Below the pieces are notes generated by a model. It worked only from the letters and a program-made list of their open reading frames with translations, was not told where the DNA came from and did no database searches. 62,323 bases of DNA from Olavius algarvensis Delta 4 endosymbiont (GTDB lineage: Bacteria; Desulfobacterota; Desulfobacteria; Desulfobacterales; CAJINA01): positions 1-62,323 of the forward strand of contig CAJINA010000155.1 in NCBI GenBank assembly GCA_905176665.1, given 5' to 3'. The position numbers and the translations under genes were made by a program. Below, one piece after another: positions 53,454 to 61,060 of this stretch. Position 1 is the first letter of the stretch; every line of letters starts with the position of its first letter.

Positions 53454-56400
53454 TTACTTCTTTGCCGGATTTGCCGCTGCGTGGGTCCCCCGCAGTCCGA
53501 GTTTCGTAAACCGCCCCCCGTACTTGATAGGGTCGCCTGGATACCCCAACGCCTTGTAGTCGATATAGTTTGTTTTGCCCACCAGGTCGGTCACATCCCG
53601 ACCCATCCGGGCCAACTGCTTGAAATTGACGCCCTTGTGGACCAGGCCCTGGAAGTCAACGTCCGGGCGGACCTGGTGACATTGCCCGCAATAGGGCGCT
53701 TCGTTGAGAGACGCGTGGCATTCCGCACAGGAAAGAGCCTGCTCCTTGGGCACCACTTCGTGGGTCAGCCCCCAGTACATTTCGGTCTCCACAAATTCAT
53801 ATTTGCCGCTGTAGGCCAATCCGGCGTGGGCCATGCCGTCCTTGGCCGCCTTGTCCCAGTCCCAGTGCTCCCAGTAACCCTTCCAGAGCTTGGGTGCGAT
53901 CAAGTACTTGTAGACCGCATCGCTGATCTGTTTGCCGCGATGCAATTTGAACGGGTAGATCCGGGAAGCCGGGTCGGAGAGATCGCCTACCGGCCGGGTC
54001 AGTTCCGTGGGCCCGGTTTCGTTGATGCGGTCGCCCAGCAAATGCCGCTCCACCGTGCCGTTGTACCAGCGGTAGGTGGGTTTGGCAGCTTCCTTCCAGG
54101 TAAACGTCCCTTTTTTCTTGCTGTAGCATGGCTTCCCATACTTATCTTTGGGAATTTCTTTGTCCTGCCCGGCCGAGGACCAGTCCCAGCTTACCTTGGT
54201 CGGGTTCCGTTTAGAATAGAGCGGAATATGGCAGGTCTGGCAGGCGACATGCTGGGTGTGCTTGTTCAGGTGATGGTCGATGAGCTCCCGCCCGCTGTGG
54301 GGCTGGTCCGTGTGACAGTATTCGCAGGATAGATCGCCTTCCACCGCCGGCACGGAAATACTGCGGCCCGAAATCATGTGATTGCGCGTCTTGTGGCAGT
54401 CCTGACACCTGAAGTCCATACCACCGTCGCCCCTTGCCATGTGGACATCGTGATTCCGGTCGGGGTTGGCGAGACAGGCAGCCATGTCTCCGTGTTTGAC
54501 AGCGTCACCGCCGCCGCCCCGGAAATGGCAGGCCGTGCCGCAGTTGTTCCGCGACGGGCGGCCCACGTTCTGGGCGATGGTTACCAGGTCAAGGTTCTTT
54601 TCCGGGAACCCGGCGCCAGCTGGTGATTTCTTATATTTACCGGTGGTGTCGTGGCAGACCAGGCAATCTATGCGGGTCATGTCGGTGAAATCGAAATCCG
54701 CATCTTCCCATCCGTAGCCGATATGGCAGCTGGTGCAGCGGGGCCAGTTGCCGTTCAGGTTGATGCAGAAATTGTTGATGGTGTTGCTCTTTTTGCCCAA
54801 GTCAGTCCTTTTTTCATGCCCAATGGTATAGGGGGATGAGCCATGCCATTTCCAGTGGGCGGTCATCAGGATTGCCGCGCCCTCTTTCTCATGACAGGAA
54901 AGGCAATTGCGGGTGACATCCCGGGCGTTTACAGATCCCTCAAGTTTTACCAACTGGTTGTGATTGGGCACCTTTTTGGCGTGGCAGGCCAGGCAGTCGG
55001 TGGGCGCCCGGGTATCCAGCGCCCGGGCGACTGGGCCCCTGACCATGGCGCTGTGCAAGACCGGGCCCCGGGCATGGGGCACCTGTTCAGATTGCTGGTG
55101 GCAATCCATGCAGAGCTGGTGGTAGGCACCTTTTAGACCCGGGGTATGCAGATTTTTCGGATCGAAGGGCCGGTCGTGGCAGTGGGCGCAGGCGGCCGGT
55201 TCCTCGATATGCTTGCGCAACACCGCCATGGTAACCGGTTCGCCGTACCGATCGCCTTCTTCCCGCTGCCGTCGGTGATGGCAGATGGTGCAGTCTTCCA
55301 GCACATTGGCGTGTTTGCCGTGCATGAAACGCACCGGCTCGTACAGGTCACTGTATTTATTGACTACCGGATTGTTGAGCACCTTCAATCTGGGCGCATC
55401 CGCAATGTTGGGCGTCATCTCAGACTCCAACTGGATCTGGATATTGCGGTCGACCGCTCTAGCGTCTGTTGGCGGCCAGGCCACCAGCCCCGAAGCGATC
55501 AGCACCAGCAGGGCTGTTGACATCTTTTTTGGATCGGTCCCCAGCACTGGGAAAATAAACACCGCCACACGGTAGAGGAACATGAGTGTGGCAATGAGGC
55601 CGATGGTGATGAAAATCTCACCCAGAGCCGGAAAATAGGGCACCAGTTTATGCGGCGGGGTATAACTGACGATAAAAACATTGATTCGGTTGAGCAGAAT
55701 ACCCAATACGAAGATGAGCGCGGCAAAAAAAAGCCAGCCGGGCGACCGACGGACCTTTCGAAACAGCAGCAGCCCGAAAGGCAGCATTACGCCGATGATC
55801 AGTTCCACCAAAAAGGCGTTGGTCTGGTAGGTACCATCTAATAGGTAAACCCAGGTTCCACGGACCAGTAGGTCCCCGATCTTGAACGCCAAATAGGTAC
55901 CCATGAGGATCGGCATGTAGCGAGCCAGGGGGGTCAGGACCTCCATCTCCGGTTTGCGGTCGAATGACTTGGCCACAATAATCGATTCCACCGTCACCAT
56001 GGGGTACCCGGCGGCAAAAGCCGAGAAGAGAAAGAGCAGCGGCAGGATCGGTGTGTACCAGAGCGGGTGAATCTTGTAGGGGGCGATCATCATGAGGGAC
56101 CCCAGGCTCGATTGGTGCAAGCATGACAGTACGATGCCGGCAATGATGAAGATGAACATGATTTTCGCCAGAACTCGGTCAGCTACATCCAGCAGCTTTT
56201 CCAGCGAGGCGTTAAGGCCGGCCATGGGACCGGGCAGGTTGACCCGCCCTTTGAAGCGCTCCACCACGATGGGGATGAATTCTATGTATAGAACGTGAAG
56301 GTAGATCATCACGCACATGGCTACTTCGAACAGAACTGAGTTACCGTTGTGATTGAATATGGGGCTGGTGATGTTCCAGTAGCGACCAATGTCCACCAGC

Positions 56401-56723
56401 AGTCCGAGAACGACAAAGGTATACCCCAACATGGCTGTCAGCAGGGCCGGGCGGATCACTGCGTGGAACTGGTCCCGGTTGAATACATAGGCAATGGCAC
56501 CGGTGGTGAACCCACCGGCTGCCAGAGCGACGCCCGAGGCGACATCAACGGCTACCCAAAGTCCCCAGGGATACTGGTTGCTCAGGTTGGAAACGGTGCC
56601 GATGCCAAACAGGAAGCGGGCGGCGGCAAAAGCCGCCCCGATGACCATGAGGCCCAGCAGCACCATGACCCCCGGGGTCAGGAATTTTTCTTCGACCGGA
56701 GCTGCGTTTTCGTGCATGTTCAT
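53454..56723 (-). CDS. NrfD membrane subunit fused to 13-haem cytochrome (octahaem tetrathionate-reductase family)
   Basis: A 1089-residue fusion. Residues ~1-395 are an NrfD/PsrC quinone-interacting domain with about ten membrane segments (NQYPWGLWVAVDVASGVALA, HVLYIEFIPIVVERFKG). Residues 401-422 (MSTALLVLIASGLVAWPPTD) look like the signal peptide of a former separate cytochrome, now the link segment. A four-haem part follows: Cys pairs at 478, 512, 538 and 577. An octahaem domain follows, with motifs at 607, 663, 687, 728, 773, 800, 828 and 999 and diagnostic blocks NGNWPRCTSCHIGYGW and FVETEMYWGLTHEV. A thirteenth motif is at 1012. The motif at 728 is CGTACH, spacing x3 instead of x2. It would move electrons between the quinone pool and periplasmic redox partners. 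Confidence 0.88.
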   Translation of the reverse strand: MNMHENAAPVEEKFLTPGVMVLLGLMVIGAAFAAARFLFGIGTVSNLSNQYPWGLWVAVDVASGVALAAGGFTTGAIAYVFNRDQFHAVIRPALLTAMLGYTFVVLGLLVDIGRYWNITSPIFNHNGNSVLFEVAMCVMIYLHVLYIEFIPIVVERFKGRVNLPGPMAGLNASLEKLLDVADRVLAKIMFIFIIAGIVLSCLHQSSLGSLMMIAPYKIHPLWYTPILPLLFLFSAFAAGYPMVTVESIIVAKSFDRKPEMEVLTPLARYMPILMGTYLAFKIGDLLVRGTWVYLLDGTYQTNAFLVELIIGVMLPFGLLLFRKVRRSPGWLFFAALIFVLGILLNRINVFIVSYTPPHKLVPYFPALGEIFITIGLIATLMFLYRVAVFIFPVLGTDPKKMSTALLVLIASGLVAWPPTDARAVDRNIQIQLESEMTPNIADAPRLKVLNNPVVNKYSDLYEPVRFMHGKHANVLEDCTICHHRRQREEGDRYGEPVTMAVLRKHIEEPAACAHCHDRPFDPKNLHTPGLKGAYHQLCMDCHQQSEQVPHARGPVLHSAMVRGPVARALDTRAPTDCLACHAKKVPNHNQLVKLEGSVNARDVTRNCLSCHEKEGAAILMTAHWKWHGSSPYTIGHEKRTDLGKKSNTINNFCINLNGNWPRCTSCHIGYGWEDADFDFTDMTRIDCLVCHDTTGKYKKSPAGAGFPEKNLDLVTIAQNVGRPSRNNCGTACHFRGGGGDAVKHGDMAACLANPDRNHDVHMARGDGGMDFRCQDCHKTRNHMISGRSISVPAVEGDLSCEYCHTDQPHSGRELIDHHLNKHTQHVACQTCHIPLYSKRNPTKVSWDWSSAGQDKEIPKDKYGKPCYSKKKGTFTWKEAAKPTYRWYNGTVERHLLGDRINETGPTELTRPVGDLSDPASRIYPFKLHRGKQISDAVYKYLIAPKLWKGYWEHWDWDKAAKDGMAHAGLAYSGKYEFVETEMYWGLTHEVVPKEQALSCAECHASLNEAPYCGQCHQVRPDVDFQGLVHKGVNFKQLARMGRDVTDLVGKTNYIDYKALGYPGDPIKYGGRFTKLGLRGTHAAANPAKK

Positions 56724-57703
56724 GGGGTCTCTCCTTTCGGCGCGTTTTCCGGTTCCGCATCGTCGGGACCGACCTGATCAGGAGTCGCTGCCGGGAGGGT
56801 CGCACCATGCCGGGTTTCTTTCAAGAACCCTGTCAGCCACATGGTGGCGCCGAGCGCGGCGTAAAGGCCGATGGGGGCTGCAAAGAACTGGAAAAGGCCG
56901 TGCTGGATGGCCTCGGTCAGCCGTGGCGGAGCCTTAGTGCCCAGTTTTGGAAACCCGATGGTTTCAAATGGCTCGGAGGCCAGATAGATCCACGATGTGC
57001 CCCCGACTTCATGTTCGCCGTAGATATGGTCCACATACTTATCCGGGTTGTTTTTCATCTTCCAACGGGCCAGATCCAGCAGGTCCGTTTTTTTTCCGAA
57101 GGTGATCGCCTCACGCGGGCACACCTGGGCGCAGGCCGGCAGACCACCGTCCGCTACGTATTCAAAACAGAACGTGCATTTTCGCACTTGGGGTGTCAGA
57201 GGTTCGTCATATTCATAGGCCGGCACCTGGAATGGGCACGCCACCATGCAATAGCGGCAGCCAATACATTTGGCCGCGTCATACGTCACCATACCGTTGG
57301 GTTGTTTGACCAGGGCCCCTACAATACAGGCCGACACACAGGAAGGGTCGTTGCAGTGCATGCACTGAAACTTCACGAAGGTAGGCCGCTGGCGCCAGGT
57401 CAGCGTTCCGATATTTTTAGGATAGTACTTGTTGACCACGGTGTAGGACGTCTCGTCCATGCGCCTTTCGTTTTCGAGGACCGTCATCTCCTCGAAGGAT
57501 TCAATCGGCTTCGGCAGGCTGTACCGCTGGTTGCAGGCCTGCTCGCACTTGCGGCAGCCCACACAGAGGGTTGTATCCACGAGGCAGCCATACTCCGTAT
57601 CTTGCAATCCCGGCCCGGAGGCGTCGGCCGGTTCAGGCTTGACGGCCATACCCGCTCCGGCTGCCCCGACAATTTTAAAAAAGCTCCGCCGACTTAGCTT
57701 CAT
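56720..57703 (-). CDS. Tat-exported ferredoxin subunit with C-terminal membrane segment (HybA-like)
   Basis: A 327-residue protein with a Tat signal (SRRSFFKIVGAAGAGMA). Four [4Fe-4S] motifs follow: CVGCRKCEQAC, CMHCNDPSCVSAC, CIGCRYCMVACP and CTFCFEYV...CAQVCP. A single membrane segment lies near residues ~275-297 (FAAPIGLYAALGATMWLTGF), then a Pro/Glu-rich tail. This is the HybA/HmcB layout that bridges NrfD-type membrane subunits and periplasmic partners. The stop overlaps the NrfD-cytochrome start (ATGA). The ribosome site is AGGAGGAG. Confidence 0.9.
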   Translation of the reverse strand: MKLSRRSFFKIVGAAGAGMAVKPEPADASGPGLQDTEYGCLVDTTLCVGCRKCEQACNQRYSLPKPIESFEEMTVLENERRMDETSYTVVNKYYPKNIGTLTWRQRPTFVKFQCMHCNDPSCVSACIVGALVKQPNGMVTYDAAKCIGCRYCMVACPFQVPAYEYDEPLTPQVRKCTFCFEYVADGGLPACAQVCPREAITFGKKTDLLDLARWKMKNNPDKYVDHIYGEHEVGGTSWIYLASEPFETIGFPKLGTKAPPRLTEAIQHGLFQFFAAPIGLYAALGATMWLTGFLKETRHGATLPAATPDQVGPDDAEPENAPKGETP

Positions 57704-57752
57704 TTCTCCTCCTATATCGTTTGACTTGGCCTGTCCTGGCCACCGGCAGTCA

Positions 57753-57980
57753 TCACCGCTTATTCACGTTAATGAGGATATGACCGCTTTGCTCCTTTAG
57801 TTTAGCCCGCATATTTTCGGCGCGGTTTATGACCAGCATCAGGGGCCCCGCGATTTCCGGATCGTTTAAAATGATGTTCAGAGTGTCTCCCTTTTCCATG
57901 CGGTGGATTTCGCGGTTGCATTGCAATAGCGATCCGGGCCAGTCGATATTGAGTAGACTCAATTCGGATGTTGATGGCAT
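57753..57980 (-). CDS. TusA-like protein lacking CPxP
   Basis: A 75-residue protein with the pattern of the TusA/SirA fold: INIDWPG-like strand, helix CNREIHRMEKGDTLNIILND, then PEIAGPLMLVIN and GHILINVNK. The usual N-terminal Cys-Pro-x-Pro is absent; one Cys (LLQCNRE) sits slightly later. TusA proteins carry or transfer sulfane sulfur; loss of CPxP suggests a changed or lost transfer role. The ATG follows AGGAG at seven bases. It is the first gene after the sigma54-type promoter and 49 bp before the ferredoxin gene, so it is cotranscribed with the respiratory genes. Confidence 0.65.
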   Translation of the reverse strand: MPSTSELSLLNIDWPGSLLQCNREIHRMEKGDTLNIILNDPEIAGPLMLVINRAENMRAKLKEQSGHILINVNKR

Positions 57981-58065
57981 GTCGGCTCCTAAAAAGAGGG
58001 TCACGAGCCTACAAAGCGCAAAACGTGTGCCGGAAATCATTGGGAGGAAATTTTTTCGTTAGTTG

Positions 58066-58079
58066 TTGATATTAATCAA
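58066..58079. promoter_or_regulatory. Perfect FNR box
   Basis: TTGAT-ATTA-ATCAA fits the FNR consensus exactly. Relative to the minus-strand sigma54-type promoter it would lie at about +6 to +20, a repressing position; relative to the plus-strand activator gene it is about 140 bp upstream. It may set anaerobic or nitrosative control of the locus. Confidence 0.55.
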
Positions 58080-58095
58080 AATTTGGTAGGGGTAG

Positions 58096-58112
58096 ACCAA
58101 AGGGCTTGCCAA
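58096..58112 (-). promoter_or_regulatory. Probable sigma54 promoter of the respiratory operon
   Basis: The minus strand reads TTGGCAAGCCCTTTGGT. It keeps GGCA and TTG with the right 10-bp spacing between the -24 and -12 dinucleotides; the -12 element ends in GG rather than GC. It is upstream of the TusA-like gene and next to a sigma54-activator gene, which raises its likelihood. Confidence 0.6.
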
Positions 58113-58129
58113 AGCTGAGCCGGCATAGT

Positions 58130-58158
58130 ATTTAAACAATTGTTTAAATGTTTAAACA
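58130..58158. promoter_or_regulatory. Tandem palindromes, likely activator-binding sites
   Basis: A perfect 20-bp palindrome (58130-58149, arms ATTTAAACAA/TTGTTTAAAT) directly followed by TGTTTAAACA (58149-58158), with TTTAAAC repeated. The pair lies 18 bp or more upstream of the -24 element on the minus strand and 60 bp before the activator gene on the plus strand, fitting binding sites of that activator. Confidence 0.55.
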
Positions 58159-58217
58159 GTTGTTGTTGCTCGGGTAACCGCCAACCGATACGGACGGGTC
58201 ATGAGGGAGAGGCCGGC

Positions 58218-59657
58218 ATGAACACTGCGCGCATTACCAATTACTGGAAACGGATTATTGACACCATGAATGATGGGCTGATGCTTATCGGGTCTGAGGG
58301 GAATATCATCATGGTGAACCAGGCCTTTGAGCGCTTGACCGATTACACGGCCGAAGAGATCATTGGCCGCCATTGCACTGTCCTTGAGTGCGACGCCTGT
58401 GAAAAAGTGATTCAAAACGACGGTAAAACCCGCTGCGCCCTCTTCGAACGCGGCCATAAAGACATCAAAAGCTGCCGATGTCTGATTCGCAAAAAGGATG
58501 GCAAATGGCTGCCGGCCCTGAAAAATGCATCTGTTTTAAGGGACGATGATGATCTGCCCGTCGGGGTGGTAGAAACCATTTCGGACCTTTCGGAGCTGCA
58601 CAAACTGGAAGAAGAGGTTGACCGGTTGACCCGGAGCATAGATTATGGTGAAGGGTTTCACGGGATGGTGGGAAAGTCACCGTCCATGCAGAAGGTTTTC
58701 AGCTTGCTGGAGAAAAGTGCCCGCAGCGATGCACCGGTTGTCATCTACGGTGAAAGCGGCACCGGCAAGGAACTGGCTGCACAGGCCATTCATGCTTTGG
58801 GGCCCCGACGCCGGGCACCGTTTATCCAGTTCAATTGCGCAGCCCTGAACGAAGCCCTTATCGAAAGTGAGCTCTTCGGTCACGCCAAAGGCTCTTTTAC
58901 CGGGGCGTATCGCCACCACATCGGTCGTTTCGAAGCGGCCCATGGCGGGGATATTTTCCTGGATGAAATCGGGGATGTGCCGCCTGCGGTACAGGTAAAA
59001 TTGCTGCGGGTCCTGGAAGCCCGGCAAATAGAACGGGTGGGGGATCACTCGCCCATTCCGGTGGATGTGCGCTTGATCCTGGCCACCAACCGCAACCTGG
59101 ATACGTTGGTAAGTGAAAAGAAATTCAGGGAGGATCTCTTTTTCCGCATCAACGTTTTTCCGATCTATCTACCGCCCCTGAGAGCACGCCGGGAGGACAT
59201 CCCCTTGCTCGTGGGTGCATTTATCGAGCGGCTCTGTAATAAAACCGGAAAATCCATCACCGGCTTATCAAAACCCGCCATGCAGTTGATGATGGATTAT
59301 ACCTGGCCTGGGAATGTGCGCGAGTTGAAAAGCGCCCTGGATTATGCCTTCATCGTAACGGAGGATCGAACGATCCAGCCGGATGATCTGCCGGCCAGTA
59401 TCCGGGTGGCTGCACCTGTCTCGGAAGCCCGATCGCGGGTACCCGGCCTAAGCAGAGTAGCTGGAAACCAATGGCCGGAGCCTTACCCTGATATGATACC
59501 AGAGGTGCCCGCTGAAAAAACAGCACTCATCAAGGCCCTGCGCGAGACAGGCGGTAACCAGACCCGCGCCGCACAACTTTTGGGCATCAACCGGGTTACG
59601 GTCTGGAACCGCATGCGCAAGTATGGGATTAATCTTGAAAAGGAACTTAAGGTGTAG
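58218..59657 (+). CDS. Sigma54-dependent transcriptional activator with Cys-rich PAS domain
   Basis: A 479-residue PAS-AAA+-Fis protein. The PAS domain (~8-120) contains a Cys-rich loop: CTVLECDAC, RCALFE and SCRCLI. The AAA+ domain (~150-390) has Walker A GESGTGKE, the sigma54 loop as GSFTGA and Walker B GGDIFLDEIGD. The Fis-type helix-turn-helix is at the end (NQTRAAQLLGINRVTVWNRM). It is divergent from the respiratory operon and its probable target is that operon's promoter. The six Cys in the PAS loop may hold a redox or metal centre (inference). The ATG follows GGGAGAGG. Confidence 0.92.
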   Translation: MNTARITNYWKRIIDTMNDGLMLIGSEGNIIMVNQAFERLTDYTAEEIIGRHCTVLECDACEKVIQNDGKTRCALFERGHKDIKSCRCLIRKKDGKWLPALKNASVLRDDDDLPVGVVETISDLSELHKLEEEVDRLTRSIDYGEGFHGMVGKSPSMQKVFSLLEKSARSDAPVVIYGESGTGKELAAQAIHALGPRRRAPFIQFNCAALNEALIESELFGHAKGSFTGAYRHHIGRFEAAHGGDIFLDEIGDVPPAVQVKLLRVLEARQIERVGDHSPIPVDVRLILATNRNLDTLVSEKKFREDLFFRINVFPIYLPPLRARREDIPLLVGAFIERLCNKTGKSITGLSKPAMQLMMDYTWPGNVRELKSALDYAFIVTEDRTIQPDDLPASIRVAAPVSEARSRVPGLSRVAGNQWPEPYPDMIPEVPAEKTALIKALRETGGNQTRAAQLLGINRVTVWNRMRKYGINLEKELKV

Positions 59658-59708
59658 ACGTTCTCCAACGATCCGTGCTTTGTATTACGCATTTAGGGGG
59701 ACACAGCA

Positions 59709-60305
59709 CTAATTGGGCGGTCCGTTCAGGCTCAGTGCCCAGGCAGCTTTATCGAGCTGGGGCGCTACATAAGCGGTCATGCGATCCAGGAGCGCAGCGG
59801 GGTTTTCCTCTACCAAAATCAGTTCACGGTGCTCGGGCTGGATGAACTGCTGGTCGGCCGTTTGGTTGATAAACTCTAGCAGGCTGTCATAGTATCCAAC
59901 TACATTCAAAAGCCCACAGGGTTTGGCGTGGAACCCCAATTGGGCCCAGGTCAGAACCTCCACAAATTCCTCCAGGGTTCCCCAGCCTCCCGGCAGGGCG
60001 ATGAAGCCGTCGGCCAGTTCCGCCATCAGCGCCTTGCGGGTATGCATGGAGTCCACCACCCGCAGATCGCTCAAACCGGTATGGGCCACCTCCATGTCCG
60101 CAATCGCCTCTGGGATGATACCGGTTACCTGGCCGCCGTTCTCGAGGACCGCATTGGCAAGCTGGCCCATCATGCCCACGTTGCCGCCCCCGTATACAAG
60201 GGTGAACCCGCGCTCAGCGAGCAGTTTGCCCAGTTGTCTGGCTGAAGAGGCGTACTCCAGCCTGGCGCCCGGGCTGGATCCACAGAAAACACAGATGCTT
60301 TTCAT
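59709..60305 (-). CDS. LOG-family (TIGR00730) nucleotide phosphoribohydrolase-like protein
   Basis: A 198-residue Rossmann-fold protein of the LOG/YgdH class. It starts ICVFCGSSPGARLEY and has GGGNVGMMG and the signature PGGWGTLEEFVE. Members hydrolyse nucleoside 5'-monophosphates or cytokinin riboside phosphates; bacterial roles are mostly unknown. It is convergent with the sigma54 activator gene. No tight operon partner is seen. Confidence 0.9.
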   Translation of the reverse strand: MKSICVFCGSSPGARLEYASSARQLGKLLAERGFTLVYGGGNVGMMGQLANAVLENGGQVTGIIPEAIADMEVAHTGLSDLRVVDSMHTRKALMAELADGFIALPGGWGTLEEFVEVLTWAQLGFHAKPCGLLNVVGYYDSLLEFINQTADQQFIQPEHRELILVEENPAALLDRMTAYVAPQLDKAAWALSLNGPPN

Positions 60306-60476
60306 TTCAATTTTCGCTCCTTATACAGGTTTTCCTGTGAGGAAGTGCGAAACGTATATACTCCGGGAAAGCGTGTCAAGTGACCAGACCATATTTTGAC
60401 TTGATCAATGCGGTGTGAGAGCGTACAAAAAAGGCAGCTTGCACCTTCCAACCAAAATTGTCTGCAAGGAATTGTT

Positions 60477-60902
60477 ATGACATCAGAATCCAGACTGGAT
60501 GCTATTCGCGAACACATTTCGAAAGATGCCTTTGCTAATTTCCTCGGTGCTGAAGTAGAGATTCCCGCTCCCGGTCACAGCCGCGTATCTTTGACGGTAA
60601 CCGCAGATATGGTCAATTTTCACGGTATGACCCACGGGGGGCTGATATTTAGCCTGGGGGACATGGCCTTTGCCGCGGCCGGGAATTCACACGGGCAGAC
60701 CGCCGTGGCCCTGAATGTGAATATCTATTTTTTGAAAGCCTCCAAAGTGGGGGACCGCCTGGTCGCCGAAGCTCGCGAAATCAGCGCCGGCGGGCGGACG
60801 GCCCTTTACGAAATCAAGGTATACAATGAAGATACCGGTGACTTGATTGCCAGCAGTCAGGATCTGGTTTACCGGAAGAAAGAGTGGTTTGTATCGGCAT
60901 GA
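60477..60902 (+). CDS. PaaI-family hotdog thioesterase
   Basis: A 141-residue hotdog-fold protein. The active region NFHGMTHGGLIFSLGDMAFA has the HGG and the Asp of PaaI thioesterases. It hydrolyses acyl- or aryl-CoA thioesters. The start at 60477 follows AAGGA; upstream open frame lacks family sequence. It lies before a crotonase gene on the same strand, separated by a palindromic repeat. Confidence 0.88.
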   Translation: MTSESRLDAIREHISKDAFANFLGAEVEIPAPGHSRVSLTVTADMVNFHGMTHGGLIFSLGDMAFAAAGNSHGQTAVALNVNIYFLKASKVGDRLVAEAREISAGGRTALYEIKVYNEDTGDLIASSQDLVYRKKEWFVSA

Positions 60903-60912
60903 AAATGCCGCT

Positions 60913-61015
60913 TCCAAATCGAAATCGGGATCGAAATCGTAATCGATACCTCCCAGATGGAGGTTAACTGCAGATCCGATCCCGAACCCGATTTCGATAG
61001 CGATTTCGATTTGGA
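60913..61015. repeat. Palindromic intergenic element, family D
   Basis: 27-bp inverted arms (60913-60939 and 60989-61015, 25 of 27 matching, core TCCAAATCGAAATCG) enclose 49 bp. The arms themselves contain the tandem unit ATCGAAATCG. It lies between two plus-strand genes and has no coding potential. Confidence 0.7.
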
Positions 61016-61060
61016 CTGGAAGCCGAATGTTGAATCAATCGACCATAAAGGAGCGAGACA

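Noticed and set aside
60379..60391. TTGACTTGATCAA near 60385 as an FNR box
   Set aside because: Half-sites are 5-3-5 rather than 5-4-5 and no promoter with suitable spacing is seen.
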